A stretch of DNA of 64,000 nucleotides from Nitrospirillum pindoramense. Its GTDB lineage: Bacteria; Pseudomonadota; Alphaproteobacteria; Azospirillales; Azospirillaceae. The DNA lies in the NCBI RefSeq assembly GCF_007827955.1, contig NZ_VITR01000017.1, positions 62,001-126,000 on the forward strand, given 5' to 3'. The notes under the pieces are model-generated. The model was not told the DNA's origin and searched no databases. It was given only the letters and a program-made list of their open reading frames with translations. Positions 33,719 to 41,658 of the stretch are shown here, piece by piece. Position 1 is the first letter of the stretch, and the number at the start of each line of letters is the position of its first letter. The position numbers were made by a program, and so were the translations under genes.

Positions 33719-36514
33719 TCAGTAAGTCGCGCGGACGGAAATGCCGAACCGGCGGTCATTCAGCGTGTATTGCAGCGGCTGGCCTGGGGTATCGATGTAG
33801 GTGACGCTCATGCTGTTGGTGAGATTGACGGCATCCACCGTCACAGCGACATGGCGCGACAGATCCACGCTGACCGAGGCGTCGAGGGTGGAGTAGGCTT
33901 TCTGATACTGCATCGTGCCGTTGGCGCCGCTGCCGGTCGTGGTGTCGAAGTAAGGGCCGCGCCAGTTCCAAGCGAGCCGGGCCGAAACCGGCCCCTTCTC
34001 ATAAAGCCCGACAAGATTGTAGCTGTGCCTGGACAGCTTCTCCAACGGCCGCAGCGTCGTGATCGGATTGCCCGACGCATCGTGGGTGGTGAAGTCCACG
34101 GCGCTGTACGCATAGGTGTAGTTCGCCTGGAAGCCCAGACCACTGAACAAACCGGGAAGGAAATCGAAGAACTGCTGGTAGGCCACCTCGAAGCCCTTGA
34201 TCGAACCGCCGCCCGCGTTGGCGGACGTGGCCGTGTCATAGGCCCGGCCGTCATAGGTCCTGACGACGTTGTCCCCGAAGATGAAGCCGTTCGTCTCCTT
34301 GTAGAACAAGCCGGCCGTCAGCGACCCTGTGGAGGAGAAATACCACTCCGCCGTCAGATCATAATTATCAGACTTGATCGGATCGAGGTTGGGGTTGCCC
34401 TGACTGGCGCTGGGGCGTCCCGTCAGCGGGTTGATCTGGTTGGCGGCGTTCAGGGTCAGGTTGGTTGAAAGCTGATCGAAATTCGGCCGCGTGATCGCTT
34501 TCGAATAGGCGCCCCGGATCTGGAATTCGTCCGTGGGGCGGAAGCGGATGTTGAAACTGGGCAGCGGCGACAAATAGGACTTGTCGGTCGCGATCTGCTG
34601 GGTCGTGCCGTTGGCGTTGAACTGGGTGCCGGTCGAGGTGAGCTTGGTCTGGGCGAGACGGACGCCGACATTGCCATCGACGGGCATCCCGATCAGTTCC
34701 GTCTCATAATCGGCGGTCACGTAACCGGCCACGGTCTTTTCGTTCAGGGTGGTGATGTCCGCCGGCGAGAAGCTCAACTTGCGCTGGGCGCCCAGCAGGG
34801 CGTAGGTGGACCCCAGGCTGTTCCAGAGGCCGGAGCCTGGCAGGAATTCCGGATACAGCACCCCGCCCGGCAGCGTGCGCCCGTCGAAGAAATTCGCCGA
34901 GGGACCGGATTTGAACAGTTGCGGATACTGGCTGAGGGGCGGCAGCGGCGTGCCGTCCGGGGCGCTGCAACTCGGGTCGGCGGCATTGCGGTACAGGCAG
35001 ACGCCATTCCAGGTGCCGCGCAGGGTGATGTTGCTGTCGGTATACCGCGCGCCCGCCCGCAAGCGATTGAAGAAGCTGCCCGAATTGTCATAGTCGACGT
35101 CATAGGCCAGCGCGGTCTGGTCGGCGTCGTTGCGGGTCAGGGAGTCGGCGATGAACGGCACCGTGTAGTTGCTGACATTGGTCAGCAGCGCCGGATTGCG
35201 GACATTCCACACGGGAGTGTCGCCCCGCAGATCAAAGTCGATAATGGATTGGTTGGGTCCGGTGAACCCGGTTTCCCCCGTCTTTTGATGCAGCGAGAGG
35301 ACCAAGCCATTCCGATCAGCGTCGTAGCGCGACTTCATGTACTGCGCATCGAACTTCATGGTCAGGTGGGACGTGGTCGCCCATGAAACGTTGAAGGTCG
35401 CGTTGGTGGAGTCGGTGTCCAGGGCCTGGTCAAACCGGCCGGCCTCGAAAATCTGGTTCGAGATCGACCCGCTGGTCGCGTAACCGTCGCTACCGAAGGT
35501 GAAGGCGGCGCCCGGCGTGGGGGCGGGGGTCGACGAGTTGTCGATTGGATAGTAGTAGGCGCCCGTGCGGTCGAACTTATACTTGGTGTACTGCACCTGC
35601 GACGTCACCATCAGGTCGGAATTGATCCGCCACTGATAGGCGCCGGCCACGCCGATGCGCTCGCGGTCGCCATTGTCATCATAAATCTGCAAGCCCAGCG
35701 GCACCTTGGCATTGCTGGGCGCATTGGCGATGACGCCCGCGGGCACGGCCGCCTGCTGCCCCACCAGGATCGCGTCCTGGCGGTAATCGCTCTTGCCGTA
35801 GACGGCATTGAGCAGAAAGCCCATTTCGCCGACGCCGGTTTGCTCGCGGTCACTGTAGAGGGCTGACGCTGAGCCTCCGAACTTGTCGGCGCGGTCGTAA
35901 TAATTCCCTTTCACGGTGGCGCTGACGATCTGGTCGGGCGCGTCGAACGGCAACCGGGTGCGCAGGTTGATGGCGCCGCCCACGCCCCCCTCGATCATGG
36001 AGGCGGGCGGGTTCTTGTAGACGTCGATCCCGGCCAACAACTCCGGCGGAATGCCCTCAAGGTCGAAGGACCGGCTTCCCGCCGCGGAGAACACGGCCCG
36101 CCCGTCCATCAGGTTCAGGGTCTGGGTCAGGCCGCGCACCGTGACGGCCGGCTGCGTGCGGTGGTCGAAGTCCGTCGCCCCCTCGCCATATCGGCGCTGG
36201 ATCTGCACGCCGGTGATGCGCTGCAAAGCCTCGATGGTGTTCGCGTCAGGCAGCTTGCCGATATCTTCCGCCTGGACGGAATCGACGATTTGATCGGCGT
36301 TGCGCTTGATGGCCTGGGCCGACCCCAAAGCGGCGCGGGCGCCCGTGACAATGATTTCTTCCAATTCCCCGGTGTCGGTCGACGGCTTTCCCTGGGGCGG
36401 GTTTTCCGCCGTCTGAGCCGTGGACTGCTGCGCCCAAGCCGGATTTGAAAAAGCCATGAGGGCGACGACGGCAACGGATGGGGCTGCCATCCGGTGCACC
36501 TTGGCACGCTTCAT
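33719..36514 (-). CDS. TonB-dependent receptor, Caulobacter-type, probable carbohydrate transporter
   Basis: A 931-residue outer-membrane receptor. The signal peptide ends S-N-P-A-W-A-Q; the TonB box is E-E-I-I-V-T-G-A-R. The plug has I-G-K-L-P-D-A-N-T-I-E-A-L-Q-R-I-T-G-V and G-G-V-G-G-A-I-N-L-R-T-R-L-P-F. The barrel ends in R-F-G-I-S-V-R-A-T-Y. The plug wording and length match the TIGR01782-like family abundant in Caulobacter and Xanthomonas for sugar oligomer uptake. GGAGG precedes ATG 36514; the 13-residue upstream extension is rejected. The halogenase-like and GH43 genes follow in the same direction, so oligosaccharides from arabinan/xylan are the likely cargo. Operator-like repeats lie in its leader. 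Confidence 0.93.
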   Translation of the reverse strand: MKRAKVHRMAAPSVAVVALMAFSNPAWAQQSTAQTAENPPQGKPSTDTGELEEIIVTGARAALGSAQAIKRNADQIVDSVQAEDIGKLPDANTIEALQRITGVQIQRRYGEGATDFDHRTQPAVTVRGLTQTLNLMDGRAVFSAAGSRSFDLEGIPPELLAGIDVYKNPPASMIEGGVGGAINLRTRLPFDAPDQIVSATVKGNYYDRADKFGGSASALYSDREQTGVGEMGFLLNAVYGKSDYRQDAILVGQQAAVPAGVIANAPSNAKVPLGLQIYDDNGDRERIGVAGAYQWRINSDLMVTSQVQYTKYKFDRTGAYYYPIDNSSTPAPTPGAAFTFGSDGYATSGSISNQIFEAGRFDQALDTDSTNATFNVSWATTSHLTMKFDAQYMKSRYDADRNGLVLSLHQKTGETGFTGPNQSIIDFDLRGDTPVWNVRNPALLTNVSNYTVPFIADSLTRNDADQTALAYDVDYDNSGSFFNRLRAGARYTDSNITLRGTWNGVCLYRNAADPSCSAPDGTPLPPLSQYPQLFKSGPSANFFDGRTLPGGVLYPEFLPGSGLWNSLGSTYALLGAQRKLSFSPADITTLNEKTVAGYVTADYETELIGMPVDGNVGVRLAQTKLTSTGTQFNANGTTQQIATDKSYLSPLPSFNIRFRPTDEFQIRGAYSKAITRPNFDQLSTNLTLNAANQINPLTGRPSASQGNPNLDPIKSDNYDLTAEWYFSSTGSLTAGLFYKETNGFIFGDNVVRTYDGRAYDTATSANAGGGSIKGFEVAYQQFFDFLPGLFSGLGFQANYTYAYSAVDFTTHDASGNPITTLRPLEKLSRHSYNLVGLYEKGPVSARLAWNWRGPYFDTTTGSGANGTMQYQKAYSTLDASVSVDLSRHVAVTVDAVNLTNSMSVTYIDTPGQPLQYTLNDRRFGISVRATY

Positions 36515-36575
36515 TTTTGATCCTCCCGTTTTATGCCCTGTTCTCCGGAGCACCTGTTCGCCCGGATATCTTATT

Positions 36576-36612
36576 TTGTATGATTAATATACCAAGGCCA
36601 TTTGTCATACAA
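36576..36612. promoter_or_regulatory. Candidate operator of the TonB receptor operon
   Basis: The perfect 8-base arms TTGTATGA (36576-36583) and TCATACAA (36605-36612) flank ATACCAAGG (36589-36597). Read on the minus strand the core is CCTTGGTAT-attaat-CATACAA, close to the TTGGTAT/ATACCAA half-sites known for GntR-family ExuR/UxuR. It lies 62-98 bases upstream of the receptor start. The 9-mer ATACCAAGG recurs at 39492 before the reductase gene. Confidence 0.5.
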
Positions 36613-37020
36613 GTTCAAATTTGCAAACGATCGCCGAAACTGCGTGGGCCGGCTTGCGGGGCATTCAGCCGAAGACCAGCAATCGAGAGCCTGCCGGGCG
36701 GCGCCTCAACCGACACGGAAGAAATAATCACATATCTACAAAAGACTGATCGGCCCGACGGAAGGCAAAGCGGAATGGGCGAGACCATCCGCGCGCGCCA
36801 AAAGCGGGCCACACCCGCCTCAACGCTCAGTTTCAAACTAAACGCCCGCGATAAGTCTTTGATTGTGGGCTTGCGGGCAAGGCCACAGCGATCCGCCAAA
36901 CTCTGGCTGTAAATTTCACCATCCCTATTGAAGGATTGGGCCGGACCGACAGCGATGGAGGTTTGGCAAACGGATAGCGATTGAATGCATCGCGTTACCT
37001 CACACACCAAATGGGATATA

Positions 37021-37031
37021 GATGTGGCATC
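37021..37031. promoter_or_regulatory. Candidate NsrR-type autoregulatory site
   Basis: GATG-tgg-CATC is a short inverted repeat 22 bases before the nsrR ATG, within an AT-rich run. NsrR sites typically contain ATGC/GCAT-type dyads, so autoregulation is plausible, but the match is short. Confidence 0.3.
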
Positions 37032-37052
37032 GATTTATTTTCGAGGGTGCCC

Positions 37053-37514
37053 ATGAGGCTGTCGAGCTATACGGATTATGCGCTGCGCACGCTGGTGTTC
37101 CTGGCGCTGAAGTCCGACGGCCTGGCCACCATCAACGATGTCGCCCAGACCTACGACATCTCCAAGAACCACCTGATGAAGGTGGTTCACCAGTTGAGCT
37201 TGCTTGGCTACGTTGAAACCGTGCGCGGCCGGGGCGGTGGCCTGCGCCTGGGCCGCAAGGCGGAGGACATTCGCCTGGGCGAGGTGATCCGCGCCACGGA
37301 ACAGGAACTGGATATCCTGGAGTGCTTTTCCGACAGTTCCCCCGCACTGTGCCGCCTGAACCCCACCTGCGTGCTGAAGTCGGCCTTGAAGGAGGCGCTG
37401 CAGGCCTTCCTGGCGGTGCTGGACGATTACACACTGGCGGACTTGGTGAAGCCCCGCCGCACGTTGACCCGGTTGCTGGATCTGCCGCTGCCCGGGACGT
37501 CTGGCCCCGCCTGA
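37053..37514 (+). CDS. nsrR: Rrf2-family nitric-oxide-sensing regulator (NsrR-type)
   Basis: A 153-residue protein. The opening M-R-L-S-S-Y-T-D-Y-A-L-R-T-L-V-F and the winged helix A-Q-T-Y-D-I-S-K-N-H-L-M-K-V-V are Rrf2/NsrR type; R-G-R-G-G-G-L-R-L-G is the wing. Three cysteines, Cys91, Cys100 and Cys106 (E-C-F-S ... L-C-R-L-N-P-T-C), match the [Fe-S] ligands of NsrR, which loses DNA binding when NO reacts with the cluster. The ATG at 37053 follows GAGG. The in-frame upstream extension from 36981 has no ribosome site. No target gene is adjacent; cydAB and nnrS 6-10 kb away are candidates. Confidence 0.88.
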   Translation: MRLSSYTDYALRTLVFLALKSDGLATINDVAQTYDISKNHLMKVVHQLSLLGYVETVRGRGGGLRLGRKAEDIRLGEVIRATEQELDILECFSDSSPALCRLNPTCVLKSALKEALQAFLAVLDDYTLADLVKPRRTLTRLLDLPLPGTSGPA

Positions 37515-37643
37515 CCTATCGGAACGCGTGTGGTGCGCCTGATCTGCAACCGCGCCCTGAAATCAAGGAATGGTGACAAGGGCCGCCCCTGCCCGTACCG
37601 TTGGCATTGGTGAACCCGCATCCCCCTTGGATGTCATTACGCG

Positions 37644-38477
37644 ATGCTGAAACGACTGCGTGAGGTCCTGATGCCGACCCGGCCCCATCCCGCTCGGATG
37701 GCGCCCCGGGTACCGGATGGCCATGCCGTCTACGCCGTCGGGGACGTTCATGGCGAACTCGGGCTGCTGCGCCAATTGCTGGACATCATCACGCAGGACC
37801 ACACCCGGCTGGTGGCGCGGCACGGGCCCCTGATCGCCGTCCTGGTCATGCTGGGCGATTACGTCGACCGGGGCCCGGACAGCCGGGGGGTGATCGATCT
37901 GCTGCGCGGCGGCACCGACGTCACGGGCCGCACCTTGGCCGACAGGGTGCCGGGCTTCACGGTGCACTGCCTGCGCGGCAACCACGAACAATCGATGATG
38001 GACTTCCTGGCCGATCCCCTGGCAGCCTTGCGCTGGCTGGACTTCGGCGGCCCGGCCACCCTGCGCAGCTACGGCCTGCCCGCGGTGATGGAAGGGCCCT
38101 CGGTGTTGCAGGCCGTGGCCCTGAGCGAGGCGCTGGCGGCCCAACTGCCCCCGTCGCATCTCCGTTTCCTGGACTCCCTGAGCTACCAGGTCGTGTATGG
38201 CGACTACGCCTTCGTCCACGCCGGCATCCGCCCCGGCCGCCCCCTGGCCGAACAGACGCCGGAGGATATGCTGTGGATCCGGGCGCCGTTCATGCTGGCG
38301 GAAGGGCCGCATGAGAAGGTCATCGTCCACGGCCACACCATCGTGCCCGAGGTGGACATCCTGCCCTATCGCATCGCCGTCGACACCGGCGCCTATCGCA
38401 GCGGCCGGCTGTCGGCGGTGGCTCTGCACGGTGCCGACATCCGCATCCTGGACGCGCACCGGTCGACGGCGCTGTAG
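37644..38477 (+). CDS. PPP-family metallophosphoesterase (serine/threonine phosphatase-like)
   Basis: A 277-residue cytoplasmic enzyme with all four metal-binding blocks of the PPP superfamily: G-D-V-H-G-E (Asp34, His36), G-D-Y-V-D-R-G (Asp72), R-G-N-H-E (Asn113, His114) and V-H-G-H-T near residue 230. Two metal ions, usually Mn or Fe, are expected. Bacterial members remove phosphate from Ser/Thr or Tyr residues or from diadenosine tetraphosphate; the sequence does not decide. It stands alone between nsrR and the convergent reductase gene, separated from the latter by 11 bases. The start is the ATG at 37644, with no strong ribosome site; an in-frame second Met at residue 10 is possible. Confidence 0.88.
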   Translation: MLKRLREVLMPTRPHPARMAPRVPDGHAVYAVGDVHGELGLLRQLLDIITQDHTRLVARHGPLIAVLVMLGDYVDRGPDSRGVIDLLRGGTDVTGRTLADRVPGFTVHCLRGNHEQSMMDFLADPLAALRWLDFGGPATLRSYGLPAVMEGPSVLQAVALSEALAAQLPPSHLRFLDSLSYQVVYGDYAFVHAGIRPGRPLAEQTPEDMLWIRAPFMLAEGPHEKVIVHGHTIVPEVDILPYRIAVDTGAYRSGRLSAVALHGADIRILDAHRSTAL

Positions 38478-38488
38478 CGCCGGCGCCC

Positions 38489-39466
38489 TTATGAGGTCCG
38501 GTGGCCCGTGTCCAAGGTCACCGTACCGCCGGTGGCGCGGGAAACGCAGACGCACATCTGGTGCCCCTCCGCCTTCTGGTGGTCGCTGAGAAAGACATCC
38601 CGATGGTCCAGGCGGCCACCGGAAACGTCCAGGACATCCAGCGCGCACAGGCCGCATTCCCCCCGCCGGCAGTCGTACATCAGGTCGGCGCCAGCCTCCT
38701 GCAAGGCGGACAGCAGGGTCTGGTCCGGGCGCACCGTCACCTCCAAATCCAGGCGGGGCACCCGGGCGACAAAGGGCTGTGCCACGGTACCGCCGCCAGC
38801 GCCGAAGGTTTCCAGCCGGAAGTCCGACGCCGGGCGACCCAGCGCCTGCCACGCTTGGCGCGCCGCTGCCATCATGGGGGCGGGACCGCAGCTGTAAACC
38901 TCACCACCCGGCGCCACGCTCGCCAATTCGGCGGCGAAGTCCATGGTCTGCCCCTCGGCATCCACGAACACCCGCAGCCGATCCCCCAATAGAGCCCGCA
39001 GCTCCTCCGCGAAAGCCAGGTCGGCAGCCCGGCGGACGCCGTAGAGCAGACGCACCGGGGCGGCCCGTCGGGCCAGCGCCCGCGCCATGGCGTACAAGGG
39101 GGTGATGCCGATGCCGCCGGCGATCAGCAGGTAATCCGGCCGGCCGGCCGACAGGTCAAAATGGTTCAAGGGGGCGCTGATGGTCAGCCGGGCGCCCGGC
39201 GCCAAGCCCCACATATAGACCGACCCGCCCCGGCTGTCGGGCAGACGCTTCACGGCGATGCGCAGCAGCCGGTCGTCCGGTTCCCCCACCAAGGAATAGT
39301 GGCGCACGTCCGGCTGGCCGTTGATCAGCACCTGAACCTGGATGTGCGACCCGGGGCCGTAGGCCGGCACGGAAAAATCAGGCTGGATATCGAACTGGCG
39401 GATGCCGTCCGCCACGTCGCGGATGGCCACCAGCCGCGCCAGTCCCCACTCGACCTTGAACCCCAT
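38489..39466 (-). CDS. Oxygenase reductase, FMN/NAD plus plant-type [2Fe-2S] (VanB-like)
   Basis: A 325-residue electron-transfer protein. Domain order: flavin-binding barrel with R-H-Y-S-L-V-G (about 85), NAD-binding domain with L-I-A-G-G-I-G-I-T-P-L and Y-S-C-G-P-A-P-M-M, and a C-terminal ferredoxin with C-R-R-G-E-C-G-L-C ... M-C-V-C. This is the class IA reductase layout of vanillate O-demethylase and phthalate dioxygenase. It should pass electrons from NADH to the Rieske oxygenase encoded 950 bases upstream on the same strand. Unusually, the GntR gene and 180 bases with repeated palindromic elements lie between the two. It starts at ATG 39466. Confidence 0.92.
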   Translation of the reverse strand: MGFKVEWGLARLVAIRDVADGIRQFDIQPDFSVPAYGPGSHIQVQVLINGQPDVRHYSLVGEPDDRLLRIAVKRLPDSRGGSVYMWGLAPGARLTISAPLNHFDLSAGRPDYLLIAGGIGITPLYAMARALARRAAPVRLLYGVRRAADLAFAEELRALLGDRLRVFVDAEGQTMDFAAELASVAPGGEVYSCGPAPMMAAARQAWQALGRPASDFRLETFGAGGGTVAQPFVARVPRLDLEVTVRPDQTLLSALQEAGADLMYDCRRGECGLCALDVLDVSGGRLDHRDVFLSDHQKAEGHQMCVCVSRATGGTVTLDTGHRTS

Positions 39467-39491
39467 GGCTCATTTCCTCCCGTATTGTCTT

Positions 39492-39532
39492 ATACCAAGG
39501 AGCGATGATTTCCATTCATCGCTCCTTGGTAT
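39492..39532. repeat. Perfect 17-bp-arm inverted repeat upstream of the reductase
   Basis: ATACCAAGGAGCGATGA (39492-39508) and TCATCGCTCCTTGGTAT (39516-39532) are exact reverse complements with a 7-base loop. The element is 26 bases upstream of the reductase start. It contains TTGGTAT/ATACCAA half-sites, so it may be an operator for a GntR-type protein, and as RNA it would be a very stable hairpin. A third, nearly exact copy of the right arm is at 39631. Confidence 0.85.
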
Positions 39533-39604
39533 CGGCGGCGACTGCCGCCGCGCGCCATAAGGCGCGGAAGCCAAGCCGCCAGATGGCGGCGCCGGCGATT
39601 GAGG

Positions 39605-39647
39605 GCGATGAGCCTGGCCATAGGTCAGGATCATCGCTACTTGGTAT
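39605..39647. repeat. Second, degenerate copy of the palindromic element
   Basis: TCATCGCTACTTGGTAT at 39631-39647 matches the right arm of the 39492 element in 16 of 17 positions. Its last base falls in the stop codon of the GntR gene. GCGATGA at 39605-39611 could pair with its first seven bases over a 19-base loop. Between the two elements lies another small stem (GCCGCC-agat-GGCGGC near 39580). Confidence 0.7.
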
Positions 39648-40420
39648 TAAGCGCGCTTACCCGCGGCCAGGCGCAGCAACGAACCGCCCGGCAAACCGTC
39701 CAGCCGATCACGATCGGCCAGGGCCGCCCCCAGGCGGCGCTGGGCCACGCGGGCATGCTCGGCGGCCAGTGCTTCCGCCCGGGCACCCTGCCCCCGGGTG
39801 ATGGCGTCCAGCAGCAGGCGATGCTGTTCCTGGGCCACCACCAGGGTGTCGCGTCCCGCCGGCTCCGTGGCGTGCAGGCGCACGAAGGCGGAGGGGCCGG
39901 CGAAGGGTTGGGCCGATGCCTGTTCGATGGCGCGGGCTACCACACCGCTGCCCGCCAGACGCACCAGTTCCTCATGGAAAAAGGCGTTCAGCCGGACATA
40001 GGCGTCGAAATCGGCCTCGCTGAGCGTCGGCGGGGCCACCACCCGGTCCAGATCGGCCACGCAGGCGCGCAAGGGGGCAAGGTCCGCCGCCGTGGGCCGC
40101 CGTTCCGCCGCCAGCCGGGCGGCCAAGCCCTCCAAGGTGCCGCGCACTTCGATGCCGTCCGCCAGGTCGGCGGCGGTGAAGGCGCGCACGACGAAGCCAC
40201 CACTGGCGCCGGGCGTCACCAGCCCTTCCCGCGCCAGCCGTTCCAGGGCCAGGCGCACCGGCGTGCGCGACACGCCCAGCCTGTCCACCATGGCCGGTTC
40301 CGACACCCGCTTGCCAGGCGGCAGGTCCCCCGCCAGGATCAGCTCCCGCAGGCCCTGCTGGGCCCGCCCGACCTGCATGCCCCGGCCATCCTCCTCGGCC
40401 GCCACCGTCCGGGCGGTCAT
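39647..40420 (-). CDS. GntR-family regulator, FCD subfamily
   Basis: A 257-residue regulator. The winged helix-turn-helix includes L-R-E-L-I-L-A-G-D-L-P-P-G-K-R-V-S-E and L-G-V-S-R-T-P-V-R-L-A-L-E-R-L; the rest is the helical FCD ligand-binding domain (E-V-R-G-T-L-E-G-L-A-A-R-L-A-A and N-A-F-F-H-E-E-L-V-R-L-A-G). The start at 40420 shares four bases with the oxygenase stop (ATGA), so the two are coupled; the longer frame to 40483 is rejected for that reason. FCD regulators usually respond to small acids or aromatic degradation intermediates. Probable targets are its own operon and the downstream reductase, both preceded by palindromes. Confidence 0.92.
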   Translation of the reverse strand: MTARTVAAEEDGRGMQVGRAQQGLRELILAGDLPPGKRVSEPAMVDRLGVSRTPVRLALERLAREGLVTPGASGGFVVRAFTAADLADGIEVRGTLEGLAARLAAERRPTAADLAPLRACVADLDRVVAPPTLSEADFDAYVRLNAFFHEELVRLAGSGVVARAIEQASAQPFAGPSAFVRLHATEPAGRDTLVVAQEQHRLLLDAITRGQGARAEALAAEHARVAQRRLGAALADRDRLDGLPGGSLLRLAAGKRA

Positions 40421-41547
40421 TCCGCCGCCACGGCCCGGGGCGCCTCGTCCGCGATCATGCGGTCGATCAGGCGACGGGCCCACATGCCGCCGGCGTCGAT
40501 GTTCAGATTGTAGAAACGGCGGTCGGGATGGCTCTCGATCGCCCGCTGCTGCGCCTCCAGCACCTCTTCATCCTCGCCGAAGATGCGGTGCACGCCCTCG
40601 CGTAGTTCATGGGTCAGGCGCTGTTCGCCCAGGCGGTAGTTACGGCAGAAGGCCCAGAAGTAATGGCAGCTGCCGTCCGCCTCGGGCGTGATGGTGTTCA
40701 GGACATAGCCGTTGACGCCCTGGCTGCGGTCGCCTTCCGGCGCGCCGGTGCCGGCGGGGGCCACGCCCACATCGATGGCGATGGTGCAGGGCGCCTCGAA
40801 CTTGATGATCTGCCAACGATCGACCTTGCCTGGCTTGCCCAGTTGGCCAGCCCAGAAGGGCGGCGGGTCGATATTGTGCATCCAGCGGGTGACCGTCGCC
40901 GTCTTGTCGGTATGGGTCACCTGGAACGGCGCCTCCGCCACCGCGTCGTTGCCGATGCTGGAGCCATGCACGAAGGTCTCGTGCGTCAGGTCCATGAGGT
41001 TGTCCAGGACCAGGCGGTAATCACACTTCACCGTGATCAGCCGGCCGTCGCCCGCCCACTCGGGGTCATGGTTCCAGTGCAGGTCGGGCACCAGCGCGGG
41101 ATCGGCCAGGGCCGGATCGCCCATCCACACCCAGATGAAGCGATGACGTTCCACCACCGGATAGGACCGCACGCACGCCGCCGGGTTTAGCGTTTCCTGG
41201 CTGGGCATGTGCGTGCAGCGGCCGTTGGCGGCGTATTCCAGGCCGTGATAGCCGCAACGGACGGTATCCCCCACCAGCCGGCCCTTGGATAGGGGCACCA
41301 AGCGATGCCAGCAGGCATCGGCCAGAGCCACGGGGGTGCGGTCCAGTTGGCGGTAGAACACCAGTTGCGTGCCGCAGATGGTGCGCGGGAACAGCGCCCG
41401 CCCCACCTCATGGTCCCAAGCGGCGGCATACCAGGCATTGCCCGGCCACGCCTTCGCAGGCCTGTCCGTGCCGGATGCCCCGGAAACCAAAGAACGCCCC
41501 GTCACCCAGGACGGACCCTCAGCCAGCGCGCGATCATCCCGACCCAT
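40417..41547 (-). CDS. Rieske non-haem iron oxygenase, terminal subunit (VanA-like)
   Basis: A 376-residue oxygenase. The Rieske cluster ligands are Cys79 and His81 (A-C-W-H-R) and Cys98 and His101 (C-G-Y-H-G). The mononuclear iron site is D-L-T-H-E-T-F-V-H (His189, His194), with the bridging Asp just before. The wording L-D-N-L-M-D-L-T-H-E-T-F-V-H is that of vanillate O-demethylase and related aromatic O-demethylases or carbon-oxygen-cleaving monooxygenases. The substrate is unidentified; vanillate or another methoxylated aromatic is a fair guess. GGAGGAG sets the ATG at 41547. A 32-base perfect palindrome lies 40 bases upstream. Confidence 0.9.
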   Translation of the reverse strand: MGRDDRALAEGPSWVTGRSLVSGASGTDRPAKAWPGNAWYAAAWDHEVGRALFPRTICGTQLVFYRQLDRTPVALADACWHRLVPLSKGRLVGDTVRCGYHGLEYAANGRCTHMPSQETLNPAACVRSYPVVERHRFIWVWMGDPALADPALVPDLHWNHDPEWAGDGRLITVKCDYRLVLDNLMDLTHETFVHGSSIGNDAVAEAPFQVTHTDKTATVTRWMHNIDPPPFWAGQLGKPGKVDRWQIIKFEAPCTIAIDVGVAPAGTGAPEGDRSQGVNGYVLNTITPEADGSCHYFWAFCRNYRLGEQRLTHELREGVHRIFGEDEEVLEAQQRAIESHPDRRFYNLNIDAGGMWARRLIDRMIADEAPRAVAAE

Positions 41548-41586
41548 GGCACCGCTCCTCCGCATTTGTTATGGAGCATATGTACC

Positions 41587-41618
41587 TGAAAGCGGAGTTG
41601 CATGCAACTCCGCTTTCA
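41587..41618. promoter_or_regulatory. Perfect 32-bp palindrome upstream of the oxygenase gene
   Basis: The half TGAAAGCGGAGTTGCA is followed with no spacer by its exact reverse complement; the centre reads TTGCATGCAA. It is 40 bases upstream of the oxygenase start, within the 111-base gap after the MBL gene. GntR/FCD regulators bind short dyads such as TTG-N4-CAA, so it is a candidate operator for the regulator in the same operon. Confidence 0.7.
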
Positions 41619-41658
41619 ATGGCTCGAATATCACCCGTTATACCCATTCCTGCATACA

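Larger units (their letters stand above)
36515..37052. other. AT-rich divergent region between TonB receptor and nsrR
   Basis: About 540 bases with no credible gene, clearly richer in A/T than the surroundings. It must hold the leftward promoter of the receptor operon and the rightward promoter of nsrR. Two operator-like elements within it are listed separately. Confidence 0.6.
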
